From Pinguiococcus pyrenoidosus (Eukaryota; Sar; Pinguiophyceae; Pinguiochrysidales; Pinguiochrysidaceae), in the NCBI GenBank assembly GCA_019677205.1, contig JAAMXY010001684.1, positions 1 to 13,895 of the forward strand: a stretch of DNA of 13,895 bases, written 5' to 3'. Shown here piece by piece: positions 9,261 to 13,895 of this stretch. The notes beneath the pieces are model-generated. The model was not told the DNA's origin. It ran no database searches and saw nothing but the letters and a program-made list of their open reading frames with translations. Positions within the stretch are counted from its first letter, which is position 1. Each line of letters opens with the position of its first letter. The translations under genes were made by a program, and so were the position numbers.

Positions 9261-10467
9261 ATGCTGCGGGTTTTGGCGCTTTTCCTGGCCCTTCTGGGCC
9301 TCTCGGAGGCCTTCGCGCCCCTTGCCAGGTGCGATTTCTTCCGGGAGTTGGCTTGCAGAAGCTTGGCAGCGGCTTGGGCACCTTGTCAACTACCCCTATC
9401 GAATCCCTCTAGAAGGCCGTGGGCTGTAGGCCAGGGCAGTCGCCTTCAGCAGTGGGGTAAGGGAAGATTCCTTCTTGCTCGTCAGGCGCCAGGAAGGCTG
9501 ATGCCGGCGCCTAGGCCTCCGAGCCGACGTGCAGGAGGAGAAGGCTGTGGAGGACGAGTTCACTCGGCTGGCCTCGCGTCTCTACGGCACCAGCATCTAC
9601 TTCGTGGGCATGATGGGTACCGGGAAGAGCACGACAGGTCTGCCTACGTATGCTTTCGGCGATTGCTCGCGGACGATTTCACCCGTCGCCTCCGTGCGGA
9701 TACGAGGCCAGGGCGAGAGCTGGCGAAGAAGCTGCCGGGGTACAGCTTCTTGGACACCGACACGGTCATAGAGGCCTACGCTGGCCAGGACTGCTCGGCG
9801 ATCTTCGAGAAGGAGGGCGAGGAGGGCTTCCGCAACATTGAGAGCATGGTCATGGACCAAGCTTGCGCGTATCGGCGCCTTTGCATCGCCACGGGGGGTG
9901 GCGCCGTCCTACGGGTAGGTCCAGCTTCGCGGTCGACCGGCCGAGAGAGTGGAGACTAAGGGAGATTTCGTTTCGCCCTCGGCCAGAACCAAAACTGGGG
10001 CAAAATGCAAACTGGCATCGTCGTGTGGCTGCAGATGGAGCCCGAAGAGATTGCGGAACGCTTCTCCGGGAACGACGAAGAGGTGGAGAAGCGACCGCTC
10101 TTGCAGGGTGGCGACGCTGTGGACAAGCTTCGAGGTGAAGCATGGTTGTTATTCAAGTCTTTTTGCGCTTCGAGCACCCAAGCCTTACGAAGTGCCGTCC
10201 CGATAGAGATTCTCGACAAGCGCAAGGAGAAATACGAGGTGGCCGACGTTCATGTCCAATTGAGTCCTGGTGATAGTGTAGAGGAGGTCGTGGAGAGGGT
10301 AAGTCAAGGGTCGCCTTTGAAGTATGGGTGGGCGGAGAAACTTCAAACGCGCCAGAGCACCATGACCGAGCTCGTCGATCACGCAGGTGTGCGGAAAGAT
10401 CCATCGCTTCATGGACGAGAACCCCCCGAAATTTGCTGATCAGAATGCGGAATTCATCAAGGGATGA
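9261..10467 (+). CDS. Shikimate kinase, plastid-targeted, six exons
   Basis: Phosphorylates shikimate at the 3-OH with ATP (EC 2.7.1.71) in chorismate/aromatic amino acid synthesis. Exons: 9261-9456, 9515-9637, 9712-9914, 9987-10134, 10207-10298, 10387-10467; 843 nt, 280 aa, all GT-AG and in phase. Family features: Walker A GMMGTGKST (97-105), shikimate-binding DTD (121-123) and FR (Arg147), the GGG loop in ATGGGAVLR (168-170), the lid RPLL (Arg210), and Arg229 in RKEKYEVAD. All expected catalytic residues are present. Residues 1-17 are a signal peptide (LRVLALFLALLGLSEA), followed by FAP and a basic transit-like stretch to about 66: the bipartite leader of complex plastids with Phe at +1. 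Intron 1 separates the leader exon from the enzyme. It is a monofunctional kinase, not part of a fused AROM protein. The stop lies 68 bp from the stop of the convergent gene. Confidence 0.94.
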
Positions 10468-10535
10468 GGCAGTGCGTGACCCGCGAATCGTTGCAAGGCA
10501 TGCTCACGTGCGACCTATCAAGCCTGCAGGCGTTG

Positions 10536-13500
10536 TTAATCTGAACCGTATTCTTCCGCTTCCGCCACGGCGTTGTTCTCTTGTGACGACTCCGGAAAGT
10601 CAAGCATCTTTCCGCGAGTCGCTCGAACAAGCTCAGATAGGGATATCTTGATGCACATGCCGCAAGGCATGTCGAACGCTATCCTGGGGTGCTGCCTCCA
10701 ATGTCCTCCGCCTTCCGTAACCTCCAGCTCCTCGAAGCCCTGCGAGATGAAAACACACGCGGGCACCACTCTATCTATTACGATGTCCTTCTTGCTGCGC
10801 TTTTCGAACTTGAGCTTCTTAGCCCTCCTCCTGGGCACGCTGTCGTTCGGAGCCGAGGAGCCGACGTGCTCCCCACCTTCTCGTAGTGGATCCTGGAAGA
10901 TGGGCACCAGCGGGAGGCAGACATCCCACCTATTGGCGCCGGTGAGCGCCTCAATCTCCCGCATGGATGCCAAGCGCACTTCAATTCGTGTCTCATCGTT
11001 GTCATGCGGCTCGTCCATTGCGTCCTCGCCACCGGTACTACCAGGACCAGGATCAGGACCAAGATCAAGATCAGGATCAGGATCTCCGGTAGGATCGCGT
11101 TTCGACTCTACAGAAACGCCCGAAGAAAGCAGCGCAGGGATCGCCTCGCGAACGAAGGACTCGACGTGAAAGGCTCGAGGCTCGGGCTCGTCGCCTCGGG
11201 TGACGGTGACACATGTGATACGGCCCTCTTGTCGCTGGATCCAATCCGGCGCACCTCTAGAATCCGCAAGAGCGGCTATCCAAACTCGCACGCGTCCGCA
11301 GAATGCCGCCGATGGGAGCTTGAGCTCCTCAGCGCGAGCCTCAAGCTCGAAGACGCCTATCGTAGCCCAACGCCTTCTCAGCTTCACGCAAACAAAGAAA
11401 AGACCAAAAAAAAAGAAAAAACACGGTACGATATCGCGCTTCTCGGGATACATCCACGCACCTTTCTCACATTCCAGTATCTCGAACAGCTCAGTGGGGA
11501 CTCGATTGTGCTGCAGAGTGCGTTTCATTCGTAGCCGACGTGCGTTCTTGGGCTTGTTGGGCTTCTCCATCCGGCGCTTTTCCCCGATCGGTGCGCCAGT
11601 GATGGTATCCACATGCTGAACCTACAGGATTCGCAGACTTCCATGAGGCTGGCCCAACCCAGCTACTGCTTGAGGCCAGAAGGCGAACCTCCAGTTTCTT
11701 CGGAGAAATGTAGAACATCTGCGGGCAGTAGTCCGCGTAGCCTTCGGGACGCTCGTTCAGGTTGCTTGCCCTGTTCACTGGTTCATGTTTCGCTCATCGT
11801 GAGTCGCCGCCCGGTCGTCGGCCGCCCGTGCGAACAAGGCCGAGAGCACTGCAACCTACCGAAGGACTGTCCAGAAGGAGGATTGGGCTTGTCGGTGACG
11901 GGGTGCTTCTGAAAGTATGCCTGGACGCGTATCGTCTGATCTTGCGTCCCCGTTTGGTCATCCTCATCCGCTTCATTCTCTTTCGCCGGACCAGCCGTAT
12001 CAGCTTTGACGATGGCGCCGCTAGCCTCTGTGGGAGCGGCGCGGGGACCTTTGTAGATGTCATAATACTGGCCTGACAAGAGCGTCAAACACGGTCTTGG
12101 TCAGCAAGGATGGAGCAACGGCACTAGTCTGGTCATCAGAGTTGGCCAAAGGAGATGGTTGATTACCCACACATCGAAGCTCGAAGTACTCGTCCAACAT
12201 GACTTGGTCTCGTGAAAACTCGATGTACGGACCGTGGTCGCCATAGAGCACCCTGTCGCGGCGGTCAAGCCTTGAGCGGGGACGGGAACCGCTTGCATAC
12301 GAAGGCGTTGCGACGGCATACCTCGTGTATCCTTTCGCAACCAGCAGGCCTTCTTTGTCGGTGAAGAGCGTGTCCGTGTACATTCGATGTGTCCTCGGAT
12401 ACTCAGGAAGTCCCAATCGCTTCTCAATCTACCCGTGGAAAGATCATCGTTACCCCCACGCACACGAAACAAGAAAAGATCGCAGAATCCGAGCATGGAC
12501 GTGCTCCGTCATCCACCTTGTATTTGTCCATCTTTCGGTTCGGCGTGTCCGCGGTGCTGCCGGTCAGCATGGGCACCGGCACGAGCCTCGCTTGGCCATC
12601 CTCGTCTTCCTGCTTTTCGAATGTCACCGTACGCGTCTCATGGAGGCGAAGGTCCCACACATCGATCCCGCTCTGCTTGTCTCCGAAGCGGCCAACGCGT
12701 GCGCATCGGAGTCGCTCCCGAGCCCGCTGGAGGAAGTCCGTGACACTAGCATTGTCCCCCCGTCGGGTCTGCGACAGCAGCGTCATGCATGGCATCGAGG
12801 GGAAGTCCTTTTGCACGGCACCGTGGACCGCGGCGACCGTGTCGGCGAGCTGCAAAGGGCTGTCCTCGCCGTAGATGGGATTGATGCAATCGGACACCAG
12901 CACGACCACTTTAAGCGCAGGCGTCTCCCGAAGCCCCGCCAAGACCTTCTCTGAAATCGACCCTCCGCCATCCTCCCAGTCCACCGCCTCAACGGCAACT
13001 CGACTTTCTCCTTGCAACCTTTCGTACCGGGACCTTCCAGGTCAGGAAAAATGACATCCAAAACACCAGTGTGACGCTCCCCTGCATCCCGAGGCTCCAT
13101 ACGCACCCGTTGAGCGCCACATTCCTCCTCAGGCAGGCCACCAAGGTCTCTTGGTCACTGAGAATCACCCTGTAACGTTGAAGAACTCCTCAGTGGCGAC
13201 CTCGAAAAGTTGGTCCGGGAAATGTTCCTCCCGGACCGCTTCGCTAAAACGAAGTTCTTCCTCTGCTGCCAACTTTTCCACGGACCTTGTTTCCGCGCCT
13301 GCCTTCGCGCAGTACAGCCCCACCAGCCCCGTGCCAGCCCCGAGCTCCAGCACCAGCGCCTGGCGCAAAAAGGCGGGCCCTTGGCGCCGCAGATGCTCGA
13401 TCAGCTGAGGAGCCGCCTCCCAGACCATGGAGCCAGTCCAGGCCTCCGAGAAGAGCGGCGCGATCTCGGTGGCCTCCATGGCCCCAGAGACCTGCAGCGC

Positions 13501-13587
13501 CACGTCGCCAAACTGGAAGCGCTGGGTCGCCTCCATAGCGCCGCAAACCCTAAAAGCAAGTGCGGCGTCGAACCCCCACTGTGACAT
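10536..13587 (-). CDS. METTL21-like (Methyltransf_16) methyltransferase fused to an uncharacterised C-terminal module, eight exons
   Basis: Probable SAM-dependent protein-lysine methyltransferase; target unknown. Exons (minus): 13587-13286, 13169-13107, 13018-12517, 12428-12173 (or -12167), 12072-11860, 11777-11689, 11615-11430, 11381-10536; about 818 aa, all GT-AG and in phase. Motif I is LELGAGTGLVG (80-90). The next strand is VILSDQ (102-107) and then LRRNVALNG. AVDWED (133-138) and LVSDCINPIYGE (162-173) match the family-16 layout. After about residue 289 comes a second module: YGDHGPYIEF (351-360), QYYDIYKGP (from 376), and KPNPPSG followed by NERPEGYADYCPQMFYISP. It looks conserved, but I cannot name it. 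The last exon is charged, with a Pro/Asp dipeptide repeat (about 635-651). GAMEAT occurs twice (16-21, 35-40), and Met18 is an alternative start. Exons 1-3 are firm; the exon 4 and exon 6 donors are less certain. The two halves could instead be adjacent genes. Confidence 0.72.
11041..11085 (-). repeat. Hexamer repeat encoding Asp/Gly-Pro/Leu dipeptides
   Basis: Imperfect tandem GATCCT-type hexamers on the coding (minus) strand encode alternating DP, DL and GP dipeptides within the last exon of the methyltransferase fusion. The frame is kept because the unit is six bases. It probably forms a flexible acidic linker. Confidence 0.8.
11382..11429 (-). other. Candidate 48-nt phase-0 intron (in-frame if retained)
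   Basis: On the minus strand this stretch starts GTACCG and ends GTGAAG, with a long T-rich run in between. It is the shortest intron I propose. Its length is a multiple of three and it has no in-frame stop, so retention would add 16 residues including FFFFFGLFFV. Intron status is inferred from the pyrimidine tract and the abrupt change in amino acid composition. Confidence 0.6.
12429..12516 (-). other. Intron 3 of methyltransferase fusion; retention would end the protein
   Basis: GTGGAT donor after AAG and a GGGTAG acceptor; 88 nt, phase 0. Removing it joins MDKYK to IEKRLGLPEYP and links the methyltransferase to the second module. If kept, the frame runs through the intron and meets TGA at 12426-12424, giving a stand-alone 319-aa methyltransferase. 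Confidence 0.6.
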
Positions 13588-13851
13588 CCGGACAAGCGGC
13601 CGCAGGGGGAGTGACAGACGGACGATTCTCCGCTTGTCTCCTCCGCAGTTCTGTGAATTCCTTCAGTGGATTCTGCTTCACAGCGCCCCTGCGGGCGCTG
13701 CTTCGATTGGCCCGTCCGCCAAACCAGTTTCCTCCGGAATGCGCTGGCTCGCGGACCGAATCGCGGTTCTGGTTTCACCGATTTCGCGAAGGCCGAACAG
13801 CCGCAGAGCTCTGTGCAGAGTCCAGCGCTGTGTTTTCACGCCACTTTTCTC
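13588..13851. promoter_or_regulatory. Putative head-to-head promoter region at right edge
   Basis: 264 bp between the methyltransferase ATG (13587, minus) and a candidate plus-strand ATG (13852). It must contain the methyltransferase promoter. No distinct elements or repeats stand out. Confidence 0.4.
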
Positions 13852-13895
13852 ATGACGCTGCGCGCCATTGGCCTCCTCTCCACATTGGTGGCCCT
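13852..13895 (+). CDS. Possible start of a secreted or plastid-targeted protein (partial)
   Basis: ATG at 13852 opens a frame reading MTLRAIGLLSTLVAL at the window end: a positive residue followed by a hydrophobic core, typical of a signal peptide and similar in style to the shikimate kinase leader. Only 14 full codons are visible, so the product is unknown and the call is tentative. Confidence 0.35.
   Translation, partial: MTLRAIGLLSTLVA

Noticed and set aside
9002-9412. 136-codon plus-strand frame overlapping the shikimate kinase start
   Set aside because: It is in a different frame from the signal-peptide/FAP leader, has no motifs, and would displace a leader that fits the downstream enzyme.
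13401-13855. Open frames on both strands over the methyltransferase first exon and its upstream flank (125-142 codons)
   Set aside because: They overlap exon 1, which carries motif I, and show only Arg/Ser-rich out-of-frame translation.
1-13895. Dinoflagellate spliced-leader relic or tandem one-direction gene array
   Set aside because: I saw no spliced-leader-like sequence upstream of any start, and gene strands alternate; the lineage is left open.
1-13895. CRISPR array, insertion sequence, transposase, tRNA or rRNA
   Set aside because: No regular spacer-repeat array, no terminal inverted repeats with a transposase, and no tRNA or rRNA sequence recognised. The repeats present are short tandem arrays in a eukaryotic gene context.

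Overview
This is a GC-rich, intron-dense nuclear fragment from a eukaryote. Five multi-exon genes can be reconstructed from conserved protein motifs plus reading-phase bookkeeping. They contain about 23 introns, nearly all 48-152 nt and all GT-AG in my models. The shikimate kinase begins with a signal peptide ending in LSEA-FAP and followed by a basic, Arg/Ser/Ala-rich stretch. That is the bipartite presequence typical of secondary (red-lineage) plastids, so the source is probably an alga with a complex plastid, such as a stramenopile, haptophyte, cryptophyte, chromerid or dinoflagellate. I cannot choose between these. Alternating gene strands, the absence of a visible spliced-leader relic and the lack of GC/GA donors are not typical of dinoflagellates, but do not exclude them.

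Layout, left to right: (1) an exon fragment of an unknown coiled-coil-like gene at the left edge (minus strand). (2) A seven-exon short-chain dehydrogenase/reductase, 313-1702 (+), 318 aa, with an Arg-rich organelle-targeting-like first exon. (3) A 396-bp tail-to-tail spacer with a degenerate CT-rich tandem repeat. (4) A CoA-dependent acyltransferase with HxxxDG motif, 3561-2099 (-), 436 aa. (5) A 448-bp head-to-head promoter region holding a 50-bp tandem duplication and a perfect palindrome. (6) A 1406-aa protein, 4010-8626 (+), whose first ~550 residues look like a decayed long-chain acyl-CoA synthetase (ANL fold) lacking the ATP P-loop, followed by ~850 unrecognised residues and a C-terminal membrane helix. 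(7) A 634-bp spacer with a heptamer microsatellite. (8) Plastid shikimate kinase, 9261-10467 (+), 280 aa, six exons. (9) A minus-strand gene, 13587-10536, about 818 aa, eight exons, fusing a METTL21-like (Methyltransf_16) methyltransferase to an uncharacterised module. (10) A possible signal-peptide-encoding gene start at the right edge (+).

There is no single operon-like system, as expected for a nuclear genome. The most suggestive functional pairing is the divergently transcribed acyltransferase and acyl-CoA-synthetase-like gene, which share one promoter region and both point to acyl-CoA/lipid metabolism. The two most unusual proteins are the apparent acyl-CoA synthetase pseudoenzyme and the methyltransferase fusion. 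All splice models are manual inferences from sequence without transcripts; family calls come from motif recognition without database searches.
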